Of a DNA stretch of 64,000 nt, positions 25,143-34,252 are shown one piece after another. Position numbers and translations under genes: made by a program. The stretch is from Rhizobium leguminosarum bv. trifolii WSM2297 (lineage in GTDB: Bacteria; Pseudomonadota; Alphaproteobacteria; Rhizobiales; Rhizobiaceae). The notes beneath the pieces were generated by a model. That model was not told the origin of the DNA and searched no databases. It saw only the letters and a list, made by a program, of their open reading frames with translations. The DNA lies in assembly GCF_000271845.1 (NCBI RefSeq), contig NZ_JH719393.1, positions 1,144,342 through 1,208,341 of the forward strand, given 5' to 3'. Within the stretch, counting starts at the first letter, position 1. Every line of letters begins with the position of its first letter.

Positions 25143-25787
25143 TCAGGAGCCTTTCATGGCGAAGCGGCGCTCAAGAACGCGCCCGAGCCTCGACAGAATT
25201 TCAACGAATGCCCAGTAGAGGAGGGCGATGGAGAGGTAGGGAGTGACAACGGCGAAAGTGATCGAGCTGATGGCACCAGCCACTTTCGTCAGTTCGCCAA
25301 GTGTGATGACAGACAGAACGGCCGATTCCTTCAGGAGTGCGATCGCTTGGCCCACACACGGCGGCACGGTGAGGCGCAAAGCTTGCGGCAGCTCCACATA
25401 AAGGAAGCATTGTCCCCGTGTCAGGCTCAGCATCTCGGCCGCTTCGCGTTCTCCCTTTGGGACGGCGTTGAGACCTGCCCGGGTCTCGGCGAACGGGCCG
25501 GCGCCATAGGCACCGAGGCCCACGATGCCCGCCACATAGGGGCTGAGCAGAAGCCCGAATTGTGGGCCCCCGTAGTAGAGAAGGAACAGCACGAGCGCGA
25601 GCGGTGCGCCTCTGGCAAATTCCACATAGGCCCTGACCGCAAGGGAGAGCGGCCGGAAACGGCTGCGTAGCGCCGAGGCAAGCATGATGCCGAGAAGGAT
25701 TGCGATTGCCATACCGCTGACCGACACCGTGATGGTGGTTAGAAGTCCGGCAAGATAGAGCGGAGCGTCGTTCGTGAAGCCGGTCAT
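25143..25787 (-). CDS. Polar amino acid ABC permease 2
   Basis: 214 aa, HisM/GlnP class, with about five membrane helices (first [26 protein letters not shown]). The EAA loop reads [31 protein letters not shown], the contact site for the ATPase. Its start overlaps the stop of the first permease by 4 bp. The [20 protein letters not shown] segment is the usual TM2-TM3 block. Confidence 0.93.
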   Translation of the reverse strand: MTGFTNDAPLYLAGLLTTITVSVSGMAIAILLGIMLASALRSRFRPLSLAVRAYVEFARGAPLALVLFLLYYGGPQFGLLLSPYVAGIVGLGAYGAGPFAETRAGLNAVPKGEREAAEMLSLTRGQCFLYVELPQALRLTVPPCVGQAIALLKESAVLSVITLGELTKVAGAISSITFAVVTPYLSIALLYWAFVEILSRLGRVLERRFAMKGS

Positions 25788-26437
25788 TGGCCTTCGCTCC
25801 CATGCGAGAGACGTCGTTCGATCAAAAGGCCCACTCCTGCGAGAAGTATACCGATCGCGACATAGAGAATGAGAGCGGAGGCATAGGCGTCCAGCGGCCG
25901 AAAGGTGGAGGCGGCGACCTGCTGGGCGCGGCGCGTCAGGTCGGTGACGGCGATCACCGAGACGAGTGAGGAGTTCTTCACCAGAGCCTGCATTTCGCCA
26001 ACGAGCGCCGGCAGCATGGTGCGGAAAGCCTGAGGCGCCTCGATATGCAGGAAGATCGTGCGGGGAAAAAGGCCAAGCATTTTCGCCGCCTCGATCTCGC
26101 CTTTCGGGATGGCCTGGAGGCCCGCCCGGTAGATTTCGGACTGGAAGGCAGCTGTATTCAGCGCTAGGGCCACGGTCGCCGCAACGACCGGGTCCAGCTC
26201 AAGCCCGAGAAAGGGGAGAATATAGAAGATGATCAACAGCTGGACGAGGATCGGCGTTCCACGCCAGAAGGAGAGATAGATCCCGGCCAGGGCCCGGATC
26301 CATCGTCCGCCACGTCCGGCCGCCGCCAGCAGGAGGGCCAGCGGCGCGCCGAGAAGAAGCGCCGCCAGACTGATCGTCATCGTTGTGGTCAGGCCATCGA
26401 GAAGTGCCGGCCAAATGTGTGCGACTGTCTTTTCCAT
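25784..26437 (-). CDS. Polar amino acid ABC permease 1
   Basis: 217 aa from MEKTVAHIWPALLDGL; a longer frame to 26503 overlaps the binding-protein gene and is rejected. Typical HisQ/GlnP family block SFWRGTPILVQLLIIFYILP and EAA loop GEIEAAKMLGLFPRTIFLHIEAPQAF. Two dissimilar permeases in one operon indicate a heterodimeric channel. Confidence 0.92.
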   Translation of the reverse strand: MEKTVAHIWPALLDGLTTTMTISLAALLLGAPLALLLAAAGRGGRWIRALAGIYLSFWRGTPILVQLLIIFYILPFLGLELDPVVAATVALALNTAAFQSEIYRAGLQAIPKGEIEAAKMLGLFPRTIFLHIEAPQAFRTMLPALVGEMQALVKNSSLVSVIAVTDLTRRAQQVAASTFRPLDAYASALILYVAIGILLAGVGLLIERRLSHGSEGQ

Positions 26438-26459
26438 GACCTGCCTGTCGCTGCGCGTC

Positions 26460-27305
26460 TTACTCGGCGGTGGGGAGAGCTTCCGGCAGTTCCATCGGCG
26501 CACCGAACCACTTCTTCTGAAGCTCTGCGAGCTTGCCGGACTTGTTCAGCTTGATCTGTTCCGCATCGATCAGCGCATTGAGTGCAGCGCTGTCTGCGTC
26601 ATTGCGGCCGGCCCACGCGAAATAGGTCTTCGGGCCGAAGGTCGGCAGAACCACTTCGAACGCATCGGGACGCTGGCGAGCTACTTCCAGGAGGTTCGGA
26701 AGCGAATTGACGACAGCCTGGATGCGGCCGGCGCCGAGATCGGCATAGGCCTCCGAGAAATCGGTATAGGTAGAGACCGTCACGGCCGGCTTGCCGCCGT
26801 CCTTCAGCTTTCCAGCAAAGGTCTCAAGTGCTGCGAGCTGGGCCGAACCTGCCTGCGAACCGACCGCCTTGCCGGCGATGTCTTCGGGCTTGGTGATCGC
26901 CGTATCGCCCTTGCGCTTGAGAATGGCCATGGTCGCATCCGCAATCGGGGCGGAGAGGTGATAGGCCTTCATGCGCTCCGAGGTGACCGTGACCGACGTG
27001 ACGACATAGTCGAAGCGGCCTGCCGCGAGGCCCGGTAGAATGCCCTGCCAGGGTAGGTCGAGCCGCTTCAACGTGACATTCGGCAATGCCTTCATGACTT
27101 CTGCCATGATGTCGGCCGAGTAGCCGACGATCTTGCCGTCTTCAACGAATTCGAAAGGCGCAAAGCGTGCTTCGGTTGCAACAGTAAATACCTTGTCGGA
27201 CTTGACCTTTTCGAGAAGGTCTGCAGTCCGCGCAGTGGAGGTCGAAAGCGCGGCAACGAGTGCTGCGCCGATAAGAAGAGCTTTTGAGGTCGATAGACGC
27301 TTCAT
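26460..27305 (-). CDS. Polar amino acid ABC substrate-binding protein
   Basis: 281 aa from MKRLSTSKALLIGAALVAAL, a Sec signal peptide with cleavage near ARTA. The mature domain is SBP_bac_3: FTVATEARFAPFEFVEDGKIVGYSADIM, LPWQGILPGLAAGRFDYVVTSVTVT, AGKAVGSQAGSAQLA. The ligand pocket includes R in TVTSER and D in the hinge. The upstream extension (27306-27386) lacks signal character and covers the promoter. First gene of the operon that ends in the ureohydrolase. Ligand unproven; a cationic or guanidino compound is the contextual guess. Confidence 0.92.
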   Translation of the reverse strand: MKRLSTSKALLIGAALVAALSTSTARTADLLEKVKSDKVFTVATEARFAPFEFVEDGKIVGYSADIMAEVMKALPNVTLKRLDLPWQGILPGLAAGRFDYVVTSVTVTSERMKAYHLSAPIADATMAILKRKGDTAITKPEDIAGKAVGSQAGSAQLAALETFAGKLKDGGKPAVTVSTYTDFSEAYADLGAGRIQAVVNSLPNLLEVARQRPDAFEVVLPTFGPKTYFAWAGRNDADSAALNALIDAEQIKLNKSGKLAELQKKWFGAPMELPEALPTAE

Positions 27306-27384
27306 AATTCCGTTCCCCGTTTTCAGTGTTGAAAACAGGAAATCATGGACAACAGCGCAAAAAAATAGAAAAAATATGGAGTTC

Positions 27385-27403
27385 ACATCAGAAAATATGA
27401 TGT
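27385..27403. promoter_or_regulatory. Candidate LysR operator (perfect palindrome)
   Basis: ACATCA, 7 bases, TGATGT: a perfect inverted repeat containing the T-N11-A signature of LysR sites (ATC-N9-GAT). It lies between the divergent binding-protein gene (27305) and lysR (27416) starts, close to the lysR start as expected for autoregulation. Confidence 0.65.
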
Positions 27404-27415
27404 AAGGCGTTGTCG

Positions 27416-28345
27416 ATGCTTCTAGCCCAGTCCGACCTTAGATCGTTGACCGTCTTTCGTGCCGTGGTGGAGCATAAAAGCTTCCTTGGTGCGCAGATCA
27501 CCCTTGGGCTCAGTCAATCGGCCGTGAGCTTTCATATAAAGGCGCTGGAAGACAGGCTCGGCTTCAGGCTCTGTCGTCGCGGCCGCGGCGGCTTCGAGCT
27601 GACCGATCGGGGCGCTATCGTGCACGAGCAGTCGAAATCGCTGTTTCTGGCGCTCAATGCCTTCGAGAGCGATGTCGGCAACTTGAAGAACCGGATTACG
27701 GGAACGCTGAGACTTGGCCTGGTGGATAACACGATCACCGACGCCGACCTTCCCATCCACCGCATCATCGCCCGGATCAGCGACAGAGCGCCGGAGGCAC
27801 GGCTGGAGCTGGTCATCGATTCGCCGGATGCGCTTCTGTCCGAAATCGCCAATGGCGGCCTCGACATTGCCATTCTGCCGGAAACGGAACCTTACCAGGG
27901 CCTGAAATTATCGCGCCTGCGCGACGAGACCCATTCTCTCTATTGCGCAAAGGGGCATCCGCTTTTCTCATCGCCGGATAATGAGATTTCGGTTGAGCGG
28001 GTCGAGGGCTTCGATTTTGTCGTCAGGCCCTATGCCAATATGCGGGAGCTGCAATATTTTCCGAAGGCACGGGCGCGGGCGTCTGCCTCGAACATGGAAG
28101 CGCAGGCAATGTTCGTAATGTCCGGACGCTACCTCGGATATCTGCCGGATCACTACGCGGCGGACTGGGTGCAGAAGGGGATCTTTCGGGCAGTGCTAGC
28201 AGAGCAGGCGCGGATCAAGTCGCCTTTCATCATTGCCACCCGCCTCGGGGAGAAACCGTCCACGGTTCTCGACTTCTTCATTCGCGAACTCGCCGGATTT
28301 GCCTCCGAAGCTCTTCATCGTGGGCCCCATTTGCTTAATGACTGA
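27416..28345 (+). CDS. LysR-family regulator of the importer/ureohydrolase operon
   Basis: 309 aa from MLLAQSDLRSLTVFRAVVEH (TAAGG ribosome binding site); a TTG two codons earlier is the alternative. The HTH (LGAQITLGLSQSAVSFHIKALEDRLG) and effector domain (TGTLRLGLVDNTITDADLP, ILPETEPYQGLKL) are complete. Divergent from the importer operon with a perfect palindrome between them. The effector is probably the transported compound or its guanidino relative. Confidence 0.92.
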   Translation: MLLAQSDLRSLTVFRAVVEHKSFLGAQITLGLSQSAVSFHIKALEDRLGFRLCRRGRGGFELTDRGAIVHEQSKSLFLALNAFESDVGNLKNRITGTLRLGLVDNTITDADLPIHRIIARISDRAPEARLELVIDSPDALLSEIANGGLDIAILPETEPYQGLKLSRLRDETHSLYCAKGHPLFSSPDNEISVERVEGFDFVVRPYANMRELQYFPKARARASASNMEAQAMFVMSGRYLGYLPDHYAADWVQKGIFRAVLAEQARIKSPFIIATRLGEKPSTVLDFFIRELAGFASEALHRGPHLLND

Positions 28346-28562
28346 TTCAGGTACAGCCTTGCGAGTTCGGGAGTTCCAAGCAGTCGCTTTCTCTCAGATC
28401 TCAAGATTGCCTGTCCAGATCGGGGGCATAGTTCCATAAATTACTGACATGCCGCACGAGGAAATCGCGTCGTCGATAATCTGAATCGGGGCCTTCGCGC
28501 CAACTTACTATGGATATTGTCATTCAAATGCATTACCTTGCTGTTAAATTTGGAGATAGCCA

Positions 28563-28871
28563 ATGGCTGCAAACGCACTTGTCCAAACACGTATCGATGC
28601 CGAAGTTCGGGATCGTGCTTCCGCCGTCCTTGAGAACATGGGCCTGACGGTATCAGATGCGGTCCGTATCCTGCTCACGCGGACAGCTAATGAGGGTGCG
28701 CTGCCACTTGAACTTTTTTCGGGAAGCGAGGCTCACGATGCTTGGTTTCGCACGAAGGTACTCGAAGCGCTGAACGACACTCGACCGGACGTGTCAGATT
28801 TTGACGTCGAGGCACACTTCGCGGAGCGCCGGGCGACAGCGCGCGTCAAAGCAGGTGCTCTCAAGTCGTGA
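28563..28871 (+). CDS. RelB/DinJ-family antitoxin
   Basis: 102 aa with an N-terminal ribbon-helix-helix: ALVQTRIDAEVRDRASAVLENMGLTVSDAVRILLTR, the RelB/DinJ signature. The C-terminal part (DTRPDVSDFDVEAHFAERRA) would wrap the toxin. GGAGATAGCC precedes the start. Its stop overlaps the toxin start by 4 bp. Confidence 0.9.
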   Translation: MAANALVQTRIDAEVRDRASAVLENMGLTVSDAVRILLTRTANEGALPLELFSGSEAHDAWFRTKVLEALNDTRPDVSDFDVEAHFAERRATARVKAGALKS

Positions 28872-29149
28872 AGCTTACATGGTCTGCGTTCGCGCTGTCG
28901 GATCGAGACGCCATATTCACCTATATCGAGGCAGACAAACCTTCGGCCGCTGTAATGATCGACGAGCGGATCATGGCCGCTGCGCGCCGCTTGGTCGATT
29001 TTCCAGCAAGCGGTCGCGTTGGAAGAATTGCTGGGACACGCGAACTGGTGATCAACGGAACGCCATATGTCGTTACGGAAACAGCAGTTCGTGTCCTGCG
29101 CGTCCTTCATGGATCGCTGGAATGGCCCGACACTTTGCCCGGTAGCTAA
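28868..29149 (+). CDS. RelE/ParE-superfamily toxin
   Basis: 93 aa beginning MKLTWSAFALSDRDAIFTYI. The ParE-type pattern is seen: helix hairpin KPSAAVMIDERIMAAARRLVDFPASGRVGRIAGTRELVI, then strands PYVVTETAVRVLRVLHGSLEWPD. The RxGR...TRELVI block with the C-terminal VLRVLHxxxxWP is the hallmark of ParE-like gyrase inhibitors and YoeB-like relatives. Target (gyrase or ribosome) cannot be decided. Coupled to the antitoxin gene; both intact. Confidence 0.9.
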   Translation: MKLTWSAFALSDRDAIFTYIEADKPSAAVMIDERIMAAARRLVDFPASGRVGRIAGTRELVINGTPYVVTETAVRVLRVLHGSLEWPDTLPGS

Positions 29150-29184
29150 ATTTTCAGCTTGACGCGCAAGACGCTACGTCTTCC

Positions 29185-29650
29185 TGGCCGAACTGCTCCC
29201 GCACGTCTCGACCCTGCCCTCTTCGCCGCATCGAGAAGGTCCTTCTGTAGGAGACCAGACAGAAGAAATCTTGAGCGCGCTTCATCGGGTCACGGCGCTT
29301 CTCGACCGTCCGGAAGATCTCGGAGCGCTCCTGACGCCGGCAACGACGGAACTTTATTATCGACTTCTACAAGGTCAGCATGGTGCAACCCTCAGAGATT
29401 CCGCGACTGGAAATACGAAGCTCGCTCGATCGGACGGGTGATGTCCTGGCTAAAGGAGCATTATCGCGAATCGATGTCTATCGGCCTGCTCGCCAGTCTC
29501 GCAGGCATGAGCCCGACGTCGCTCCATCGGCACTTCCCGGCGATGACGCTCATGACGCCGCTCGAGTACAGGATGCATGTTAGACACCACGAGGCTCGTA
29601 AGCTGTTGTTGATCGGCGGCGCGAACGCCAGAGGCGTGGGATTTCGCGCC
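29185..29650 (+). pseudogene. AraC-family regulator remnant
   Basis: One frame gives LLPHVSTLPSSPHREGPSVG, TEEILSALHRVTALLDRPED, ELYYRLLQGQHGATLRDSAT. After a base gain near 29428 the next frame gives GRVMSWLKEHYRESMSIGLL, MSPTSLHRHFPAMTLMTPLE, YRMHVRHHEARKLLLIGGAN and stops matching near 29650. This is the end of the AraC_N (Cupin) domain and the first HTH of a rhizobial AraC regulator. Both its 5' end and the second HTH are missing. The open frame continues to 30010 as noise. Confidence 0.75.
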
Positions 29651-29886
29651 CGACCTTCATATCAATACGTTCAAGGTGAAGAGCAGGAATTTCAATCACT
29701 TCCAGCTCGCGAATTACAGGTCGTAAGTGAAAGTTGGTTCAAGAGCTTAGATATTTGTCAGTGTCGCTCTGGGTTAAGTACTTGGGGTCAACTGTGGAGA
29801 ACTGGCTCCATGCTGTCCGTGGCCACTGCTCCGGCTTCCCATGAAGCTGCCGCGCCGATTTTGCAGCGACCCCAGTGTCCTGACAT

Positions 29887-30354
29887 TCAATCGCGCGACG
29901 GTGGGGGCCGCTTCATAGTCAAGAGCTCCATCACATCATGCAGATCGTCTGCCGATGCGATGGCAACTGTCAGCCATTTCCCGTCGATGTATGTTTTGGC
30001 GCTATCGTAGAGCTGGACCAATTGAGGACGCCAGACATAACGCCGCTCCTCAAACTTCTCTCGTTCTGCTCCCCCCATGACCACGACAGCCGAAAACCGC
30101 CGGTATTCCGGTACGAAAGTGGTGAACGCCTTGGTTTTCTTGTAGCGCAAGGACCAACCGCGGTACTTGCCACCATAGAGCCAGTCCGGCGCGAATACTC
30201 CAGGGTAGAATTCGTCGATCCAGTCCCGCAGCTCGTCCCAACGCTCGAACGCCTCCGGTCCGATCCATTCGCGGACGGCGCTGTTATCGGGCGGCGCTGA
30301 TTTGTCGGTGATCCTGTCGCCGATTTGGGGAAGCGTAGGCGTAGGTGAAATCAT
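29887..30354 (-). CDS. DUF3788-family protein
   Basis: 155 aa from MISPTPTLPQIGDRITDKS, with a TGAGG site before the ATG; the longer upstream frame to 30822 overlaps the azoreductase gene and is rejected. The DUF3788 pattern is seen: WDELRDWIDEFYPGVFAPDWLYGGKYRGWSLRYKKTKAFTTFVPE and VVVMGGAEREKFE. Function unknown in the family. It lies 71 bp after azoR on the same strand and probably ends the nitroreductase-led transcription unit. Confidence 0.85.
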   Translation of the reverse strand: MISPTPTLPQIGDRITDKSAPPDNSAVREWIGPEAFERWDELRDWIDEFYPGVFAPDWLYGGKYRGWSLRYKKTKAFTTFVPEYRRFSAVVVMGGAEREKFEERRYVWRPQLVQLYDSAKTYIDGKWLTVAIASADDLHDVMELLTMKRPPPSRD

Positions 30355-30425
30355 CTTAAGCCTCATGTTGATGGTCCGGCAGGCACCGGAGGGTTGAGAT
30401 ACGGACGACAAGAGCTTGTACGCCC

Positions 30426-31133
30426 TCAGCATGCTGCTGGCGGCGATTGCGGGAGTGAGGGGAGGTCGCAATACCGTCTGTCGGCGCTCGCGAATACCGC
30501 AGGGTGATCGTGGGTTTCTCGCAGATCCTCTACGGAGGTCAGGTCGAGAGCGGCGAGCACTTTTTCCCTCGCTACTGGTGCCTGGCTCCACTCCAGGAAG
30601 GCTGTGCCCTGTAGCAAGAGAAACTGCTGGGTCTTCAGCCCGATCGAGCTGAGTGCCAGCGACAGATAGGGCGTGAGAAAATCGGGCTGGTTGGCTCGCT
30701 CGCCGTTGAAGAAGCCGCCGGACGCGACACCGACAAAGACCGGACGGTCCCGGAGCATTCCCACCTTCCCGCCCGGCGTAGATTTCATTGTCCGGCCGAC
30801 GCGCAGGATCTGGTCGATCCACGCCTTGAGGACGGACGGGATGGTCAAATTGTGCATCGGCGTTCCGATGACAATCGCATCTGCAGCTTCAATTTCCCGA
30901 ATCAGCGCTTCGGAAAGATCAAGAGAACCCATCGGCGGGGCGGCCAATGTTGCCGGCGACGCCAGCGCGGCGGCGTAGAGGGCCAGGGTTTGGGGCAGGG
31001 GTTCAGCGCCCAAATCCCGCCGAGTGATGGCCCTGCCGGGCGCAACCTCAAGAAGCTTTTCGACGATCGCTGCCGAAAGCTGGCGGCTGTGCGATTGTTG
31101 GCGCGGACTGCTATCGATATGGAGGATGTTCAT
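30426..31133 (-). CDS. azoR: FMN-dependent NADH-azoreductase-like flavoprotein
   Basis: 235 aa. The flavodoxin-like fold begins MNILHIDSSPRQQSHSRQLS (the SS/SxS phosphate loop). ADAIVIGTPMHNLTIPSVLKAWIDQILRVG is the hallmark MxNxxxPxxLKxWID block of AzoR. The core is normal in length; about 20 C-terminal residues (CDLPSLPQSPPAAC) appear added. The enzyme reduces quinones, azo or nitro compounds using NADH. It is the third gene after the nitroreductase and AhpD-like genes under the first 41-bp element. Confidence 0.88.
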   Translation of the reverse strand: MNILHIDSSPRQQSHSRQLSAAIVEKLLEVAPGRAITRRDLGAEPLPQTLALYAAALASPATLAAPPMGSLDLSEALIREIEAADAIVIGTPMHNLTIPSVLKAWIDQILRVGRTMKSTPGGKVGMLRDRPVFVGVASGGFFNGERANQPDFLTPYLSLALSSIGLKTQQFLLLQGTAFLEWSQAPVAREKVLAALDLTSVEDLRETHDHPAVFASADRRYCDLPSLPQSPPAAC

Positions 31134-31176
31134 GTGATTGATCCCGGAGCTTCAAAAGGTTGCGACAGGCCAAAGC

Positions 31177-31696
31177 TCAGATCGAGCCGGCCGGGATAAC
31201 GGCGGGAAAATCCTTTTCGGGATCGAACACGTTGTTGAAGAAGTTCGTCAGCGAGTACATCGCCACCAGAGCGACAATCTCGATGATGTTCGCGTCGGTG
31301 TAGCCGGCATCGCGGACGGCGTTCAGATCTTCGTCGCTGACCTGCCCTCGGGTCTCGATGACCTTACGCGCAAACTGGACCGCGGCATCCCGCTTCGGAT
31401 CGTTTGCCTGACCCTTCCGAGCGAGAATGATGTCCTCGGCCGGCAGGTTGGCCATATGTTCAGCGGTAAAGCTGTGAACTGTCAGGCAATAGTTGCAGCC
31501 GTTCACTTCCGAGACGGCGAGGCCGATGCTGTCGCGCGTCTTGACATCGAGCGCTTTGCTCAAGGAGCCGAGCAGAGTAGCCCATGCGTTGAACGCGATC
31601 GGGCTTGGTGAATCCGATGTTGTTGGTGAAAGCATCAAGCGTCTGTCTGGATGCGGCCGGCACCTGTTCCGGCGTCAGAACACTGGTTCTTGTCAT
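31177..31696 (-). pseudogene. AhpD-like (carboxymuconolactone decarboxylase fold) peroxidase, broken copy 1
   Basis: MTRTSVLTPEQVPAASRQTL and DAFTNNIGFT come in one frame; SPIAFNAWATLLGSLSKAL, AVSEVNGCNYCLTVHSFTAE with the redox CxxC and TNFFNNVFDPEKDFPAV in another. Compared with the paralog at 36081-36621, about 26 bp are missing near 31600 (the PNMMASFAA segment). The deletion removes several residues and shifts the frame. The rest of the gene, including the CxxC and stop, is intact. Second gene of the nitroreductase operon. Confidence 0.85.
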
Positions 31697-31730
31697 GGTA
31701 GTCTCCTTAAATTGTCGGTTGGATTGCGAA

Positions 31731-32426
31731 TTATGCGAAGGACAGGACGTCTGCCACCGGCATGCGCGGCTTCTGCGGCCAGTTGCCGGCCCGCTCCGGT
31801 CCCACGGTCAACAGCATGACCGGGATCTCGTCTCCGCCCAGGCCGTATTCCCGGTGGACCGCGTCGGCGTCGAAACCGATCATCGGCGTCGAACCCAGGC
31901 CGAAGGAACTGGCCGCAGCGATGATCGCTGCCGCGCCGAAGGTTGCGGAGCGCACGGCCTCGTCACGCTGCCGTTGAGGTTGGTCATCATAAAGACCGCG
32001 TGCCGGTCGTTCCCATTCCGGCACGACATGTGCCGGCATGATGCCCGCTTCCACCACCGGCGCCAGACGTGCAGGGATCGTGCTGGCATCTGCGAGTTTG
32101 CCGATAATGACGAAAGTGACGGCAGCGTCGGTGATCGCGGGCTGGCCCCAGGCGATCGGGCGGAGGCGAGCCTTGGCTTCAGCCGTGCGCACCGCTATGA
32201 ACCGCCAGTTCTGCAGGTGGAAGGACGTCGGCGCGGATGTGCCGATCCTCACCAACTGGCGGATTTGGTCGCCGCTCAAGCTGGCAGCGGCATCGTAGTA
32301 CTTCGTAGCGCGGCGGGTGAGCATGCTTTCGGTGACGGCGTTCGTCGGGAAAGCGCGCCCGCCCTGATAGATTTCCGCACCCATGCCGGCTGCGGTTTCG
32401 GTTTTGGCTGTAGCGATGTCGTTCAT
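31731..32426 (-). CDS. Nitroreductase-family flavoprotein
   Basis: 231 aa. The nitroreductase FMN-binding start RRATKYYDAAASLSGDQIRQLV and APTSFHLQNWRFIAV are seen. The late GLGSTPMIGFDADAV with PVMLLTVG is the conserved C-terminal FMN-phosphate region. It reduces nitro groups or quinones as a homodimer with NAD(P)H. It is the first gene of the leftward unit nitroreductase-ahpD1-azoR-DUF3788; the 41-bp element lies 59-99 bp upstream, suitably placed for activation. Confidence 0.9.
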   Translation of the reverse strand: MNDIATAKTETAAGMGAEIYQGGRAFPTNAVTESMLTRRATKYYDAAASLSGDQIRQLVRIGTSAPTSFHLQNWRFIAVRTAEAKARLRPIAWGQPAITDAAVTFVIIGKLADASTIPARLAPVVEAGIMPAHVVPEWERPARGLYDDQPQRQRDEAVRSATFGAAAIIAAASSFGLGSTPMIGFDADAVHREYGLGGDEIPVMLLTVGPERAGNWPQKPRMPVADVLSFA

Positions 32427-32484
32427 TGGATGGCTCCTTCATCAAGTGATTACGGAGCCCAGTTTACGGACGATGATGCAAACA

Positions 32485-32525
32485 TCGAGACTGTATATGC
32501 ACAATAAGATGCTCGAAAGGATCAA
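32485..32525 (-). promoter_or_regulatory. 41-bp regulatory element, copy 1 (nitroreductase operon)
   Basis: On the minus strand it begins TTGATCCTTTCGAGCAT and ends CAGTCTCGA. It matches 36681-36721 at 36 of 41 positions. It sits 59 bp before the nitroreductase start and overlaps the last bases of araC. Probably the binding site of that AraC protein, covering promoter and activator sites. Confidence 0.7.
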
Positions 32526-33511
32526 TCTCGCGCTGAAGGTAATTTTGCGCCTTTCTGTTCGCCTGTTTGAGTCAGCCGGCGCCATTCCCCCGGCGTCATC
32601 CCCATCCTTTCGGCAAACACACGGCGGAATGCCGAAACAGATTGATAGCCGACCGTCTCGGCCACGGTCTCGGTGCTGATCGCTGGCTTTTTCAACTCGT
32701 TGGCCGCTAGACCCATGCGCAGATCGGTCAACAAGTCGAGGGCGGAGCAACCTAACCTGTCCTGGAAGTGCCGCATGAACGTGGCGCGCGACATGCCGCA
32801 CAAGTCCGCCAGATCCGGCAGTTTCCAAGGCCGCGTTGGATCGGCGAACATCGCCGCAATGGCTGGAGCCAGTCGCGGATGGCTGGCCAGGGCCAACAAG
32901 CCTTCCGGGGGTTTTTCGGATTCGCTTGCCGCTCGCAATACCAGCGTGAATAGGACCGACGAGAGCGCGTTGAGAACGGCGCGACCGCCCGCTCTGTCGC
33001 TGGCCGATTCCATTCGCATCAGCCCAACAAGACTGGCGAGTTGGTTGGAAGCGGACCCGATGCCATCTGCTCTTTGACCGTTCATGGCCCGTGCCACGAG
33101 ATTCGTCGGCAGGTAATTGCGGATCAGGCGATCATGGGGCGGTGCGATGAAAAATCGGCCACACAACAGATCGAGTTGCTCGCCCTGGCTATCGTTCTCG
33201 CTCAGCATCCATCCCGCAGACCCGTGGCTCTGCTGAGTGCGGATGGGTGTTTGTCCGCTACCGTCGTGCAACACATGCGCAGCACCGTGAGGCAGCAGCA
33301 CGATATCTCCGCTCACCAGTTCCCTCGCCGTTCTCGTTTCCGGATCCTCGAAAATGGCCCGGCCCTTGACTATGACGTGGTAGGGGATTTCGTTCGCCGC
33401 AGCCTGGCCCCAGGTCAATCGCCACGGGGCACCGTAGGCGCAGCGGACCTCGAGCTGCCCGGTCACGCTGACGATTTGCAGGAGATGGCTCAACCAGTCG
33501 ACTTCAGACAT
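32522..33511 (-). CDS. AraC-family regulator (Cupin_6 N-terminal domain)
   Basis: 329 aa from MSEVDWLSHLLQIVSVTGQL; the 90-base upstream extension to 33601 is rejected because AGGGGTCCA lies just before this ATG. The N-terminal cupin (PYHVIVKGRA, LVSGDIVLLPHGAAHVL) is typical of the AraC_6/Cupin_6 subgroup that often controls neighbouring redox enzymes. The C-terminal pair of HTHs holds LCGMSRATFMRHFQDRLG and VGYQSVSAFRRVFAERMGMTPGEWR. It sits between two operons sharing the 41-bp element and is the natural candidate regulator of both. Confidence 0.92.
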   Translation of the reverse strand: MSEVDWLSHLLQIVSVTGQLEVRCAYGAPWRLTWGQAAANEIPYHVIVKGRAIFEDPETRTARELVSGDIVLLPHGAAHVLHDGSGQTPIRTQQSHGSAGWMLSENDSQGEQLDLLCGRFFIAPPHDRLIRNYLPTNLVARAMNGQRADGIGSASNQLASLVGLMRMESASDRAGGRAVLNALSSVLFTLVLRAASESEKPPEGLLALASHPRLAPAIAAMFADPTRPWKLPDLADLCGMSRATFMRHFQDRLGCSALDLLTDLRMGLAANELKKPAISTETVAETVGYQSVSAFRRVFAERMGMTPGEWRRLTQTGEQKGAKLPSARD

Positions 33512-33703
33512 TGGACCCCTGGGTCTTGAATCGCTGACGCACCATAGCGCACTGCGCGGCCCGCGTCCGATGTAGCAGGTCAGGCAAGAAGCTTTGGACA
33601 TTAGAGGGACCGGAGCGCTCAGCGATGCCGCTCTTAGAGGTGCATGGCACCCTCGTTGGTTTCGTGTGACGACCCATAAAACCGGGCGGCGTGGTTTCCC
33701 CGG

Positions 33704-34174
33704 TCAGGACAGCCCAGCGGTCGCCGCGTATTTCTGACGATACGTGTCCCTGATTTCTTCCTGGCTCCGAGGCGGATCGGCAAAGACATGAGCGGGAGAA
33801 AGAAGCGGTGAAATTGAGGTGGTTTCAATTCTGACGACATGATCGACAGGATATTCCGAGCCGTTTGTCGCGCGGACCCAGTCGGCAATCATCGAAAACT
33901 CATCGCTTCCCGGCGGCAAAACCACCGCACGACCCGTGAACCGGTATCCGCGCCGCTGGAATACGTCGACCACATTGGTTTCGACGGCCGGATTTCGCTT
34001 CAGGTTCAGGATCGTCCGAGGCGATGCGATATCGGCGAAGTAAAGTACGCCATTGCGCACCGTTAGCGATGCCTTCGGCGAAAGACTTGGCGTTCCGTCC
34101 TCGTTGATCGTGGCGACGAAGGACAGGATTGCCTGCTTGATGATTGCCTCCATATCGGGAGTGATTTCAGCCAT
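33704..34174 (-). CDS. Pyridoxamine 5'-phosphate oxidase-like FMN-binding protein
   Basis: 156 aa from MAEITPDMEAIIKQAILSFV (an upstream frame to 34237 is possible but has no ribosome binding site). The split-barrel pattern is seen: ATINEDGTPSLSPKASLTVRNGVLYFADIASPRTILNLKRNP and VFQRRGYRFTGRAVVL. Such proteins bind FMN or F420 and reduce quinone-like substrates; it is not the vitamin B6 enzyme. It follows the GST gene in the second redox operon. Confidence 0.85.
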   Translation of the reverse strand: MAEITPDMEAIIKQAILSFVATINEDGTPSLSPKASLTVRNGVLYFADIASPRTILNLKRNPAVETNVVDVFQRRGYRFTGRAVVLPPGSDEFSMIADWVRATNGSEYPVDHVVRIETTSISPLLSPAHVFADPPRSQEEIRDTYRQKYAATAGLS

Positions 34175-34252
34175 GATTATACTCGCTTGAATATGGTTTG
34201 AGCCCACCCGTGCGTCGCTCGCTATTTGCAGTGGCATCCACCTTGGCGGACG

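Noticed and set aside
29651..30010. The remaining open frame after the AraC remnant
   Set aside because: Homology to AraC ends at about 29650 and the rest overlaps the DUF3788 gene on the other strand.
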